In this document: piece after piece, positions 40,959 to 49,294 of the stretch | Layout of the letters: every line of letters starts with the position of its first letter | Numbering within the stretch: the stretch's first letter is position 1 | NCBI RefSeq assembly: GCF_900091435.1 | Contig: NZ_FMCS01000001.1 | Span: 1,174,662-1,238,661, forward strand | Direction: 5' to 3' | Source of the DNA: Micromonospora chaiyaphumensis | GTDB taxonomy: Bacteria > Actinomycetota > Actinomycetes > Mycobacteriales > Micromonosporaceae | Length of the DNA stretch: 64,000 nucleotides | Position numbers and translations under genes: made by a program | The notes under the pieces: generated by a model | Database searches by the model: none | Seen by the model: only the letters and a program-made list of their open reading frames with translations | Told to the model about the DNA's origin: nothing

Positions 40959-41888
40959 TCAGCGGAACCGCTCGGCCACCGCCTCCCGGGTCGGCATCGC
41001 GGTGGCCCCGCCGGGCGACTCGCAGACCAGGCCGGCCACCCGCAGGGCGAAGGCCACCCGGTCGCGCCAGCCGGCCGGGTCCACCGGCTCACCGGCGTGC
41101 AGCAGATCGGCGATCAGGGCGCCCATCACCGAGTCGCCCGCGCCGGTGGCGTCCACGGCGTCGACCTTCGGCGCGGGGACGCGTACCACGTCGTCGGCGG
41201 CGGCGACCAGCGCGCCGTCCGCGCCGAGGGTGACCACGACGGTCCCCGCGCCCAGTTCCCGCAGGTAGGCGGCGACGCCCTCGACCGGCTCCCGCGGGTA
41301 GAGGTGGCGCGCGTCGGCCGCGCTCAGCTTGACGAGGTGGGCGCTCGCGGCGAACTCGGCGACCAGCGCGCGCAGGCCGTCCAGCGCGCCGGGGCCGGTG
41401 AGCAGGCTCGGGCGCACGTTCGGGTCGAACACGCGCAGCGCGCCGGCCATCGCCCAGGCCCGGCGGGCGGCGGCCAGCACCGGCGGGTCGAGCAGCACGA
41501 TCGAACCGCAGTAGAGCACCTGCGCGCCCTCGACCAGGGCCACGTCCAGGTCGTCGGCCGTGAGCAGCGCGTACGACCGGGGCTCGCCGTAGAAGCGGAA
41601 GTCCGGTTCCGCGCCCGCGAAGGTGGCGACCGCCAGCGCGGTCGGCGCCGGCACGGTGACCGCCCCGTCCAGCCCCACGCCCGCGGTGCCCAGGAAGCCG
41701 CGGATGCGCGTGGCCAGCGCGTCGTCGCCGAGCGACCCGACGAACTGGACGTCGCCGCCGAGCCGGGCCACCGCCACGGCCACGTTCAGCGGCCCGCCGC
41801 CGATCGCCTGCCGGTAGACGGGTTCCCCGTCGTGCTCGGCGTCGAGCAGGTCGACCAGTGCCTCGCCGAGCACCACCGCGTACCCCAT
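40959..41888 (-). CDS. PfkB-family sugar kinase (fructokinase-like)
   Basis: ATG at 41888 (MGYAVVLGEALVDLL) behind GGAAGGAGC. Product 309 aa. PfkB signature 1 is around GGGPLNVAVAVARLG (about 29-43). Signature 2 with the catalytic Asp is DAVDATGAGDSVMGALIADLL (about 243-263). Substrate-site residues fit ribokinase/fructokinase members: an early Asp in the LVDLL strand and GAEPDFRFYG. It phosphorylates a free sugar, probably fructose, with ATP. It stands alone, with no transporter or sugar operon next to it. Converges on the MFS gene. Confidence 0.85.
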   Translation of the reverse strand: MGYAVVLGEALVDLLDAEHDGEPVYRQAIGGGPLNVAVAVARLGGDVQFVGSLGDDALATRIRGFLGTAGVGLDGAVTVPAPTALAVATFAGAEPDFRFYGEPRSYALLTADDLDVALVEGAQVLYCGSIVLLDPPVLAAARRAWAMAGALRVFDPNVRPSLLTGPGALDGLRALVAEFAASAHLVKLSAADARHLYPREPVEGVAAYLRELGAGTVVVTLGADGALVAAADDVVRVPAPKVDAVDATGAGDSVMGALIADLLHAGEPVDPAGWRDRVAFALRVAGLVCESPGGATAMPTREAVAERFR

Positions 41889-42222
41889 CAGGGCTCCTTC
41901 CGTCCGTCGTACCCCCGATCCTGGCGCATGGCGGGGGCCCGGCGCGACGAGACGCCCGCATCGACGGGCGGCTATTGCGCGGGATGCCCGGACGTGATGG
42001 GATTGCGCGTGCCGGGAGGGCGCGGGGGCTGCCGCGCCACCGGCCGCCGGGTCGAGCCGACGCGAGGGCACTCACCGGTCCGTGGCACGGACCGCAGGCG
42101 GTGCGCGTCCCCCGACGGCCCCGGCCGCACTCCGACCGCCGGGCGTGGCACCGCGATCGTCGCATCCGCTCGTCGCAGCGGGGCGGGCCGGTGCGGTCGC
42201 GCCCCGCGAGTCAGGAGATCCC
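41889..42222. other. Divergent intergenic region, no gene
   Basis: 334 bp between the sugar kinase and the LPMO. No credible ORF. It contains the 19-bp palindrome described separately. No cellulose-regulator box of the TGGGAGCGCTCCCA type is visible. Confidence 0.5.
42076..42094. promoter_or_regulatory. 19-bp perfect palindrome upstream of the LPMO gene
   Basis: CGGTCCGTG G CACGGACCG: two perfect 9-bp half-sites around one central base, 129 bp upstream of the LPMO start. Its size and symmetry fit a dimeric repressor operator. Confidence 0.45.
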
Positions 42223-43332
42223 GTGCACCGATCCCGTACGGCCGCGCTGCTCACCGCGGCCGCCACCCTGGCCCTGGGCGCGTTCGCCCTGGTCACCGGC
42301 CCCGACCCGGCCGCCGCGCACGGCGCGGCGATGACACCGGGCGCCCGGACCTACCTGTGCTGGAAGGACGGTCTCACCGCGACCGGGGAGATCCGGCCGA
42401 ACAACCCCGCCTGCTCGGCGGCGGTCGCCCAGAGCGGCGCCAACTCGCTCTACAACTGGTTCAGCGTGCTGCGCTCCGACGCGGGCGGCCGGACCGTCGG
42501 GTTCATCCCCGACGGCAAGCTGTGCAGCGGCGGCAACCCGAACTTCGGCGGCTACGACCTGGCCCGCACCGACTGGCCGGTCACCCACCTGACCGCCGGG
42601 CGGTCGATGGAGTTCCGCTACAGCAACTGGGCCCACCACCCGGGCACCTTCTACTTCTACGTGACCAAGGACAGCTGGAGCCCGACCCGGCCGCTGGCCT
42701 GGAGCGACCTGGAGGAGCAGCCGTTCCTCCAGGTGACCAACCCGCCGCAGCGGGGGTCGGTGGGCACCAACGACGGGCACTACTACTTCACCGGTTCGCT
42801 GCCGGCCAACAAGAGCGGCCGGCACATCATCTACTCCCGCTGGGTCCGCTCGGACAGCCAGGAGAACTTCTTCGGCTGCTCGGACGTCACCTTCGACGGC
42901 GGCAACGGTGAGGTGACCGGGATCGGCTCGGGCGGCACGCCCTCGCCGAACCCCACCACGCCGACGCCGGGCCCGACCAGCCCGACCCCCACCCCGACCT
43001 CACCGACGCCGACCCCGACCATGCCGTCGGGCGCCTGCATGGCGGTCTACAAGGTGGTCAGCGCCTGGCAGGGCGGTTTCCAGGGCGAGGTCATGATCAT
43101 GAACCACAGCACCCGGACGTACGCCGGCTGGACCGCGAACTGGACCTGGCCGAGCGGCCAGAGCATCACCCAGCTGTGGAACGGCACGGTGAGCAGCAGC
43201 GGGGCGGCGGTGACGGTCACCAACGCCGCCTACAACGGGAGCGTTCCACCGGAGGGCACCACCACGTTCGGCTTCACGGCGAACTTCTCCGGCACCAACA
43301 CCCTGCCCACGGTCACCTGCACCGGCCGGTGA
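42223..43332 (+). CDS. Secreted AA10 lytic polysaccharide monooxygenase with CBM2
   Basis: GTG at 42223 behind AGGAGATCCC. Product 369 aa. The signal peptide (about 1-32) ends before HGAAMTPG, so mature His1 (residue 33) would form the copper histidine brace with the His in NWAHHPGTF (138/139). The catalytic domain ends about residue 233. A Pro/Thr linker of TPTP and SPTP units leads to a C-terminal CBM2 (about 267-369: ACMAVYKVVSAWQGGFQGEV, WTANWTWPSGQ, closing Cys). It oxidatively cleaves crystalline cellulose or chitin; the CBM2 and form of the domain favour cellulose. A strong terminator follows. Confidence 0.93.
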   Translation: MHRSRTAALLTAAATLALGAFALVTGPDPAAAHGAAMTPGARTYLCWKDGLTATGEIRPNNPACSAAVAQSGANSLYNWFSVLRSDAGGRTVGFIPDGKLCSGGNPNFGGYDLARTDWPVTHLTAGRSMEFRYSNWAHHPGTFYFYVTKDSWSPTRPLAWSDLEEQPFLQVTNPPQRGSVGTNDGHYYFTGSLPANKSGRHIIYSRWVRSDSQENFFGCSDVTFDGGNGEVTGIGSGGTPSPNPTTPTPGPTSPTPTPTSPTPTPTMPSGACMAVYKVVSAWQGGFQGEVMIMNHSTRTYAGWTANWTWPSGQSITQLWNGTVSSSGAAVTVTNAAYNGSVPPEGTTTFGFTANFSGTNTLPTVTCTGR

Positions 43333-43344
43333 CGCCGCACTGAG

Positions 43345-43377
43345 AAGGGCCCCCGGGGCGTACCCGGGGGCCCTTTC
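43345..43377. terminator. Strong rho-independent-type terminator
   Basis: AAGGGCCCCCGGG (43345-43357) pairs perfectly over 13 bp with CCCGGGGGCCCTT (43363-43375) across GCGTA, with a short T run. It lies between the convergent LPMO and asparagine synthase genes and serves both. Confidence 0.75.
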
Positions 43378-43390
43378 CGCGCCTTCCGCG

Positions 43391-45352
43391 TCAGCGGACC
43401 ATGCTGCCGACCACCGGCTTGGTGAGCAGGGCGGACTGGTTGCGCTGGATGCCCGGGTCGAGGGTCTTCGCCACGAAGATGGCGTGCCAGATGCAGAAGA
43501 TCAGCACGGTCCACACCTTGCGGGAGTGGTCCGCCTCCTCCCGCTTGTGCTCCTCCAGCAGCCGCATCGCGTACGACAGGTCGATGAGGTCGCCCGCGCC
43601 GGAGGTGGCCAGCACGTGCCGGGCCCACTCGTACATCTCGCCGCGCAGCCAGACCCGGGTCGGGGTCGGGAAGCCCAGCTTCTTGCGGTTGACGATGGCC
43701 GGCGGCACCACACCCTGCAACGCCTGGCGCATCGCGTACTTGGTGGCCTCGGAGCGCGGCGGCAGCTTCAGGTCGACCGGGATGCCCGCCGCCACGTTGA
43801 ACACCTCGCGGTCGAGGAAGGGCACCCGGACCTCCAGCGAGTGCGCCATCGAGATCCGGTCGGCCTTGACCAGGATGTCGCCGCGCAGCCAGGTGTAGAG
43901 GTCGACGTACTGCATCTTGGTGACGTCGTCCAGCTCGGTGGCCTCGGCGTAGATGGGGGCCGTGACGTCGGTGTAGCGCACCGAGGGGTCGTAGCGGCGC
44001 AGCAGGTGCTGCTTCTCCTCCTCGGTGAACATCCGGGCGTTGCCGTAGTAGCGCTCCTCGATGGGGGTGGTGCCGCGCTCCAGGAAGCTCTTGCCCTTCA
44101 CGCCCTGCGGGATGGCCTTGGAGACCGCCCGAAGGCCCTTCTGCACCCCGCCCGGCAGGCTGTTGACCGCGTTGAGGGACAGCGGCTCCCGGTAGATCGT
44201 GTAGCCGCCGAAGAACTCGTCGGCGCCCTCGCCGGAGAGCACCACCGTGACGTGCTCGGCGGCCTTCTTCGCCACGAAGTAGAGCGGCACCAGCGCGGGG
44301 TCGGCCACCGGGTCGTCCAGGTGCCAGACGATCTTCGGCAGCGCCTCGATCATGTCCTGCGGCCCGATCTTGGTCGGGATCGTGGTCACGTCGAGGTGCC
44401 GGGCCGAGTCCTGGGCCACGTCGATCTCGGAGTAGCCCGGCACGTCGTAGCCGACGGTGAAGGTCAGGATGTTCGGGTTGAACTCGCGGGCCAGGGCCAC
44501 CACGGCGGTCGAGTCGATGCCGCTGGAGAGGAACGAGCCCACCGGCACGTCCGAGCGCATGTGCATCCGGACGCTCTCCCGCAGCGTCTCCCGGATCTCG
44601 TGGTAGAGCTTCTGCTCGTCGGAGACCGGGGCGGGCCGGAACACCGGCCGGTACCAGCGACGCACCTCGATCCGGCCGCCCGGCGTCCAGGTCAGGTACT
44701 CCCCCGACCCGATCCGGCTGATCCCCCGGTGCAGCGTGCCCGGCTCCGGCACGTACTGGAGGGTCAGGTAGTGGCTCAGGTTGGCGGCGTCGATCCCCGC
44801 GTCGCCCTGGTAGGCCGAGTGCGCGAAGGGCAGCAGCGCCTTCTTCTCGGAGGCGAGGTAGAGCCCGTCCTGGGTCTCCAGGTAGTGCAGCGGCTTGATG
44901 CCGAAGTAGTCCCGCGCGCCGAAGGCCCGCCGCTCCTGCCGGTCCCAGATCACGAAGGCGAACATGCCGCGCAGCTTGGTGAGCACCTGCTCACCCCAGT
45001 AGTGGTAGCCGGCGACGATCACCTCGCCGTCGCCGTTGGTGGCGAACTGGGCGCCGTAGTCGCGGATCAGCTCGTCGCGCAGCTCGATGTAGTTGTAGAT
45101 CTCGCCGTTGAAGGTGAGCAGGTAGCGGCCGCCCGCGTAGGGCAGCGGCTCGTGGCTGAGCGCCACGTCGATGATCGCCAGCCGCTTGTGCGCGAACACC
45201 CCGTCCGCGTACCGGCCGGAGGCATCGCCGACCACCTCGACCCCGGTCTCGTCGGGGCCGCGGTGGTGCAGGCACTCCAGTGCTCCGGCGATGTGGTCGC
45301 GGTGAGCGGCGGCGTCACCGCGCGCGCTGAAGAAGGCCAGGAGTCCGCACAT
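43391..45352 (-). CDS. asnB: Asparagine synthase (glutamine-hydrolysing)
   Basis: ATG at 45352, chosen because Cys must follow Met (MCGLLAFFS) to be the amidotransferase nucleophile; further ATGs upstream would mask it. Product 653 aa. The class II glutaminase domain (about 1-215) has CGLL, HHRGPDE, FNGEIYNY and NGDGEVI. The synthase domain has the PP-loop SSGIDSTAV (about 257-265) and LSGEGADEFFGGY. It makes asparagine from aspartate, glutamine and ATP. The length is typical of the longer actinobacterial AsnB group. Some members act in cell-wall amidation or secondary metabolism, but nothing nearby supports that here. Confidence 0.92.
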   Translation of the reverse strand: MCGLLAFFSARGDAAAHRDHIAGALECLHHRGPDETGVEVVGDASGRYADGVFAHKRLAIIDVALSHEPLPYAGGRYLLTFNGEIYNYIELRDELIRDYGAQFATNGDGEVIVAGYHYWGEQVLTKLRGMFAFVIWDRQERRAFGARDYFGIKPLHYLETQDGLYLASEKKALLPFAHSAYQGDAGIDAANLSHYLTLQYVPEPGTLHRGISRIGSGEYLTWTPGGRIEVRRWYRPVFRPAPVSDEQKLYHEIRETLRESVRMHMRSDVPVGSFLSSGIDSTAVVALAREFNPNILTFTVGYDVPGYSEIDVAQDSARHLDVTTIPTKIGPQDMIEALPKIVWHLDDPVADPALVPLYFVAKKAAEHVTVVLSGEGADEFFGGYTIYREPLSLNAVNSLPGGVQKGLRAVSKAIPQGVKGKSFLERGTTPIEERYYGNARMFTEEEKQHLLRRYDPSVRYTDVTAPIYAEATELDDVTKMQYVDLYTWLRGDILVKADRISMAHSLEVRVPFLDREVFNVAAGIPVDLKLPPRSEATKYAMRQALQGVVPPAIVNRKKLGFPTPTRVWLRGEMYEWARHVLATSGAGDLIDLSYAMRLLEEHKREEADHSRKVWTVLIFCIWHAIFVAKTLDPGIQRNQSALLTKPVVGSMVR

Positions 45353-45463
45353 GGTCATCATCTTCCCACGCGCCGGAAGCCGCCGTCGCGGCACCGCAGG
45401 CACTCCCCGCTCTCCCGCGCGCGGTACCGTCTCCGTCAGCGACGAGGCGCAAGGAGGCGGATC

Positions 45464-46942
45464 ATGGCCGAGGAGCGGGCACAGCAGCAGGGCAAGCCGG
45501 CGGACGGCACCGAATCGCACGACCCGGACTTCCCGGAGGCGTTCCTGGCCTTCATGCGGCAGGGCTGGCGGGACACGGAGCTGCCGGTCGGTCCCCGGCC
45601 GGAGGTGCCCAACCACGCCAAGCGGCGGGCCGCGCTGGCCGAGGCCTTCCCGGGAGAGACGCTGGTCATCCCGACCGGCACCGAGAAGGTACGCGCCAAC
45701 GACACCGACCACCGGTTCCGGCCGGGCAGCGACTTCGCGTACCTGACCGGCGACCTGGAACCGGACAGCGTGCTCGTGCTCCGGCCGGGCGGCGAGGCCA
45801 CCCTGTTCATGCGGCCCCGGTCGTCACGGGCGACCGACGAGTTCTTCCGCAGCCGGCACGGCGAGCTGTGGGTGGGCCGGCGGCCGACGCTGAAGGAGAA
45901 GTCGACCGAGCTGGGCCTGCCCACCGCCGACCTGACCGAGCTGGACGCGGCGCTGGCCGAGCTGGCGCCGGGGCGCACGCGGGTGCTGCGCGGCTTCGAC
46001 GCCCGGGTGGACGCCGCGATCCGGCCCTACGACGGCGCCCGCGCCGAGGGGCAGCCGGGCCGCGACCGCGAGCTGGCCATCGCGATCTCCGAGCTGAAGC
46101 TGGTCAAGGACGAGTGGGAGATCGCCCAGCTCCAGGAGGCGTGCGACGCCACCGTCCGCGGCTTCGAGGACGTGGCCCGGGCGCTCCCGGCCGACCGCGG
46201 GGTCTCCGAGCGGCTGCTGGAGGGCGTCTTCGCGCTGCGCGCCCGGCACGACGGCAACGACGTCGGCTACGGCTCGATCGTCGGCGCCGGCGAGCACGCC
46301 ACGATCCTGCACTGGGTGCACAACCACGGCGCCACCCGCCCGGGCGAGCTGCTGCTCATGGACATGGGCGTGGAGAACCGCAACCTCTACACCGCCGACG
46401 TCACCCGGGTACTCCCGGTCGACGGCCGGTTCACCCCGCTCCAGCGCCAGGTCTACGACGCCGTCTACGCCGCCCAGCAGGCCGGCATCGACGTCATCAA
46501 GCCGGGCGTGGCGTTCCGCGAGGTCCACCTGACCGCCATGCGGGTGCTCGCCGAGGCGCTGAAGGACCTCGGCCTGCTGCCGGTGAGCGTCGACGAGGCG
46601 ATGGACCCGGCGTCGACGGTCTACCGCCGCTGGACGCTGCACGGCACCAGCCACATGCTCGGCCTCGACGTGCACGACTGCGCCAACGCCCGCAAGGAGA
46701 CCTACCGGGACGGGCCGCTCGGCGAGGGCTACGTGCTCACCGTCGAGCCCGGGCTCTACTTCCAGCCGGAGGACGAACTGGTCCCCGAGGAGCTGCGCGG
46801 CATCGGCGTGCGCATCGAGGACGACATCCTGGTCACCGCCGACGGCCCGGTGAACCTGTCGGCCGGCCTGCCGCGCCGCTCCGACGAGGTGGAGACCTGG
46901 CTGGCCGAGCAGCGTGAGGCCGGTCCCCGCCTGCCCGGCTGA
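45464..46942 (+). CDS. pepP: Xaa-Pro aminopeptidase (peptidase M24B)
   Basis: ATG at 45464 behind AAGGAGG. Product 492 aa, soluble. The N-terminal creatinase-like domain covers about residues 50-190 (NDTDHRFRPGSDFAYLTG). The catalytic pita-bread domain has the five metal ligands: Asp and Asp in MDMGVENRNLYTADVTR, His in HGTSHMLGLDVHD, Glu in TVEPGLYF and Glu in GVRIEDD. It removes an N-terminal residue before proline. It is divergent from asparagine synthase. Complete. Confidence 0.93.
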   Translation: MAEERAQQQGKPADGTESHDPDFPEAFLAFMRQGWRDTELPVGPRPEVPNHAKRRAALAEAFPGETLVIPTGTEKVRANDTDHRFRPGSDFAYLTGDLEPDSVLVLRPGGEATLFMRPRSSRATDEFFRSRHGELWVGRRPTLKEKSTELGLPTADLTELDAALAELAPGRTRVLRGFDARVDAAIRPYDGARAEGQPGRDRELAIAISELKLVKDEWEIAQLQEACDATVRGFEDVARALPADRGVSERLLEGVFALRARHDGNDVGYGSIVGAGEHATILHWVHNHGATRPGELLLMDMGVENRNLYTADVTRVLPVDGRFTPLQRQVYDAVYAAQQAGIDVIKPGVAFREVHLTAMRVLAEALKDLGLLPVSVDEAMDPASTVYRRWTLHGTSHMLGLDVHDCANARKETYRDGPLGEGYVLTVEPGLYFQPEDELVPEELRGIGVRIEDDILVTADGPVNLSAGLPRRSDEVETWLAEQREAGPRLPG

Positions 46943-47239
46943 CCGACAGGCACGACCACCGGCGGGCCCGCCGCCGGCGTCTGCGAGGTTCCTCGCGGTA
47001 ACGACGCCGGTGCCGGGCCCGTCGTCGTTTGCGGCGCTCGCGCCCGCTTGGTGGCCTGCGGCCCCGGCTGGGCCGTCGGGCCGAACGTGAGTCAAATGCG
47101 CGATTTCTTTAGATCCGTCCGCGTCGCGAGGATCCTTCTCATACGGTGGCGATCAGAGGCTGCAAACCGATTTGTAGCTGGTCGCTCGACCTGGGGCGGT
47201 GCGACCCCTTTAGGTAGACCGAAAGGGCGGAAGGCTCTG
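46943..47239 (+). promoter_or_regulatory. Upstream region and structured leader of the beta-helix gene
   Basis: The right half is clearly lower in GC than the rest of the window. A TACGGT -10 candidate is at 47142-47147. The following roughly 90 nt can fold into GGTCG/CGACC (47179-47190 area) and CCCTTT/AAAGGG (47206-47227) directly before the GGAAGG ribosome site (47229-47234). This could be a regulatory 5' leader. I looked for a c-di-GMP riboswitch core and did not find it. Confidence 0.35.
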
Positions 47240-49216
47240 ATGTCCAACGACGTAACGAAAAGCGACGGCGGGGGCCCGATGACCCCGTCGGGAGGCAGGC
47301 GGCGGGCCCTCCTGGTCGCCACCGGCGTGGCCGGGCTGACCGGCGTCGTCGGGCTGGCGGCCCTCGGTGGCCTCGCGGCCCGGGACAACGACAAGTCCGG
47401 CGCGCCGGAACGGGTGGCCGAGAACCGCGTGGCCGCGCCGCAGAAGGCCTCCGACGGCGACAAGGGCGCCCGTGAGGACGAGAAGAACAAGGACAAGGAC
47501 AAGGACGCCCGGGACCGTGGTGAGTGGGACGCGGACGGCGCGGACCACGGGAAGGTCCGGGAGGTGCCGTGTGACGACGACGAGCTGGTCGAGGCGCTCG
47601 ATCTGGCGAACCGGGATCACGGCGGCACGCTGAAGCTGGCCGAGAACTGCACCTACGAGCTGGACCGCAAGGACCGCAAGTTCGGCGCGGCCCTGCCCGA
47701 GATCAAGCAGGACATCACGATCAAGGGCAACGGCTCGACGATCAAGCGGGACTCCGAGGACACCTTCCGGATCTTCCGGGTCGTCGACGGCGGTGAGCTG
47801 ACCCTGAAGGACCTCACGGTCAAGGGCGGCAACGCCACCGCCTTCAAGTACGGCGGCGGAGGCGGACCGAGCAACGGCGGACCGAGCAGCGGCGGACCGA
47901 GCAACGGCGGGCCGAGCAGCGGCGGGCCGGGCAACGGCGCCCCGGGTGGCCCGGGCAACGGCGCGCCGATGGCGCCCGCCGCCCAGACCGCGCCGGCCGC
48001 TCCGGCCGCCCCGGCGGCCGTCATGGGCGCCCAGACCGCCACCGCGGTGCAGGCCGCGCCGGTCGCCCAGGGCGCTCCGGTGGCTCAGGGTGCGCCGGTC
48101 GCCCAGGACTCCGGTCCGCAGGGTTCGGGGTCGTGGGACGACGGCAAGGACAAGGACAAGGACAAGGACAAGCGGGGCGAGGGTGACGGTGGCGCCGTGC
48201 TGGTCGAGCGGGGCGGCAGCGCCAACCTGATCAAGGTGAAGCTGACCGACAACAACGCCGAGGAGAACGGCGGCGCCATCGCCAACTTCGGCCGGGTCCG
48301 CCTCGAGGACAGCAAGGTCACCAACAACCACGCCCGCGAGGACGGCGGCGGCATCTTCAACGAGGGCGTGCTCAAGGTCAAGGACTCCCACGTCGACGAC
48401 AACACCGCCGGCGGCAACGGCGGCGGCATCGCCAACGGTAAGGGCGACAACACCAAGCACGACCAGTACGGCCCGAACAGCATCGAGAACCCCTACGACA
48501 AGAACAAGGACGAGCACGACGAGGGCACCGTCGAAATCGTCGGCTCCGACCACGGCAAGGACGCCGTCAAGAGCACCCTGTCGGACAACCGCGCCGGCAA
48601 GAACGGCGGCGGCCTGTTCAGCTCCGGCGGCTTCGTCACCATCAGCTTCACCGCCATCACCGGCAACACCGCCTGCGAGAACGGCGGCGGCATCTACGCC
48701 GAGAACACCGTTCTCAAGCTCGACCACGTCCTCGTCGCCAAGAACCACGCCGACGGCAACGGCGGCGGCATCGTCAACACCGGCGGCAAGCACTGGGGCT
48801 ACGCCAACGACAAGGAAGACGCCACCGCCACCATCTCCGACAGCACCATCGTCGAGAACACCGCCAACCGCTTCGGCGGCGGCATCTTCAACGGCGAATG
48901 GCTCGTCAAGGTCGAAGACGGCTTCACCGAGCGCAACGACAGGGACAAGGACGACAACGCCACCCTCACCCTGCGCGACACCGAAATCAAGAAGAACACC
49001 GCCCTCAACGGCGGCGGCATCTTCAACAACAAGGGCAAGGTCACCCTGACCAAGACCCACGTCACCAAGAACACCGCCACCGACACCGCCAAGCTCCACC
49101 GCGTCGCCGGCGGCGTCCTCAACAACGAGGGCAAGGTCAAGCTCGACGACAAGTCCACCATCACCAACAACGACCCCACCAACTGCGCCAACACCGTCGA
49201 AGACTGCTTCAACTGA
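47240..49216 (+). CDS. Secreted or anchored right-handed beta-helix surface protein
   Basis: ATG at 47240 behind GGAAGG. Product 658 aa. A hydrophobic signal/anchor lies at about residues 24-47 (RRRALLVATGVAGLTGVVGLA). A highly charged Lys/Asp/Glu region follows. The beta-helix starts about residue 120 (LKLAENCTYELD, ITIKGNGSTIKRD, LTLKDLTVKGGNATAF). It is interrupted by an insert of about 90 residues of Gly/Pro/Ser then Ala/Gln repeats plus a KDKDKDK run. It then resumes with at least six NNxAxxNGGGIxN rungs, the repeat known from polymorphic outer-membrane and adhesin-like proteins. Cysteines near the end (NCANTVEDCFN) may lock the C-cap. Probably an exported carbohydrate- or surface-binding protein. 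Confidence 0.85.
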   Translation: MSNDVTKSDGGGPMTPSGGRRRALLVATGVAGLTGVVGLAALGGLAARDNDKSGAPERVAENRVAAPQKASDGDKGAREDEKNKDKDKDARDRGEWDADGADHGKVREVPCDDDELVEALDLANRDHGGTLKLAENCTYELDRKDRKFGAALPEIKQDITIKGNGSTIKRDSEDTFRIFRVVDGGELTLKDLTVKGGNATAFKYGGGGGPSNGGPSSGGPSNGGPSSGGPGNGAPGGPGNGAPMAPAAQTAPAAPAAPAAVMGAQTATAVQAAPVAQGAPVAQGAPVAQDSGPQGSGSWDDGKDKDKDKDKRGEGDGGAVLVERGGSANLIKVKLTDNNAEENGGAIANFGRVRLEDSKVTNNHAREDGGGIFNEGVLKVKDSHVDDNTAGGNGGGIANGKGDNTKHDQYGPNSIENPYDKNKDEHDEGTVEIVGSDHGKDAVKSTLSDNRAGKNGGGLFSSGGFVTISFTAITGNTACENGGGIYAENTVLKLDHVLVAKNHADGNGGGIVNTGGKHWGYANDKEDATATISDSTIVENTANRFGGGIFNGEWLVKVEDGFTERNDRDKDDNATLTLRDTEIKKNTALNGGGIFNNKGKVTLTKTHVTKNTATDTAKLHRVAGGVLNNEGKVKLDDKSTITNNDPTNCANTVEDCFN

Positions 49217-49245
49217 GCAGCGGTCGACGTACGGCTCGACGCAAA

Positions 49246-49284
49246 GGTCCGGCCCCCTGCCACTTCGTGGCAGGGGGCCGGACC
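49246..49284. terminator. 18-bp perfect hairpin between convergent genes
   Basis: GGTCCGGCCCCCTGCCAC (49246-49263) pairs perfectly with its complement at 49267-49284 across a 3-nt TTC loop. It is the longest perfect stem in the window and ends both the beta-helix and amylopullulanase transcripts. No U tract. Confidence 0.7.
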
Positions 49285-49294
49285 GCGTTCGGAG

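Noticed and set aside
43484..45463. Long + strand open frame running antisense to asparagine synthase into the Xaa-Pro aminopeptidase gene
   Set aside because: It is a GC-rich shadow frame; asnB motifs lie on the minus strand and pepP has its own ATG with a strong ribosome site at 45464.
47160..47239. c-di-GMP (GEMM) or c-di-AMP riboswitch before the beta-helix gene
   Set aside because: The conserved cores (such as GACGCAAAGC of GEMM) are missing; only generic stems and a GCAAACC stretch are present.
47880..47990. Short GGCGGACCGAGCAA-type repeats as a CRISPR or VNTR locus
   Set aside because: They are codon repeats of the Gly/Pro/Ser insert inside an intact coding frame.
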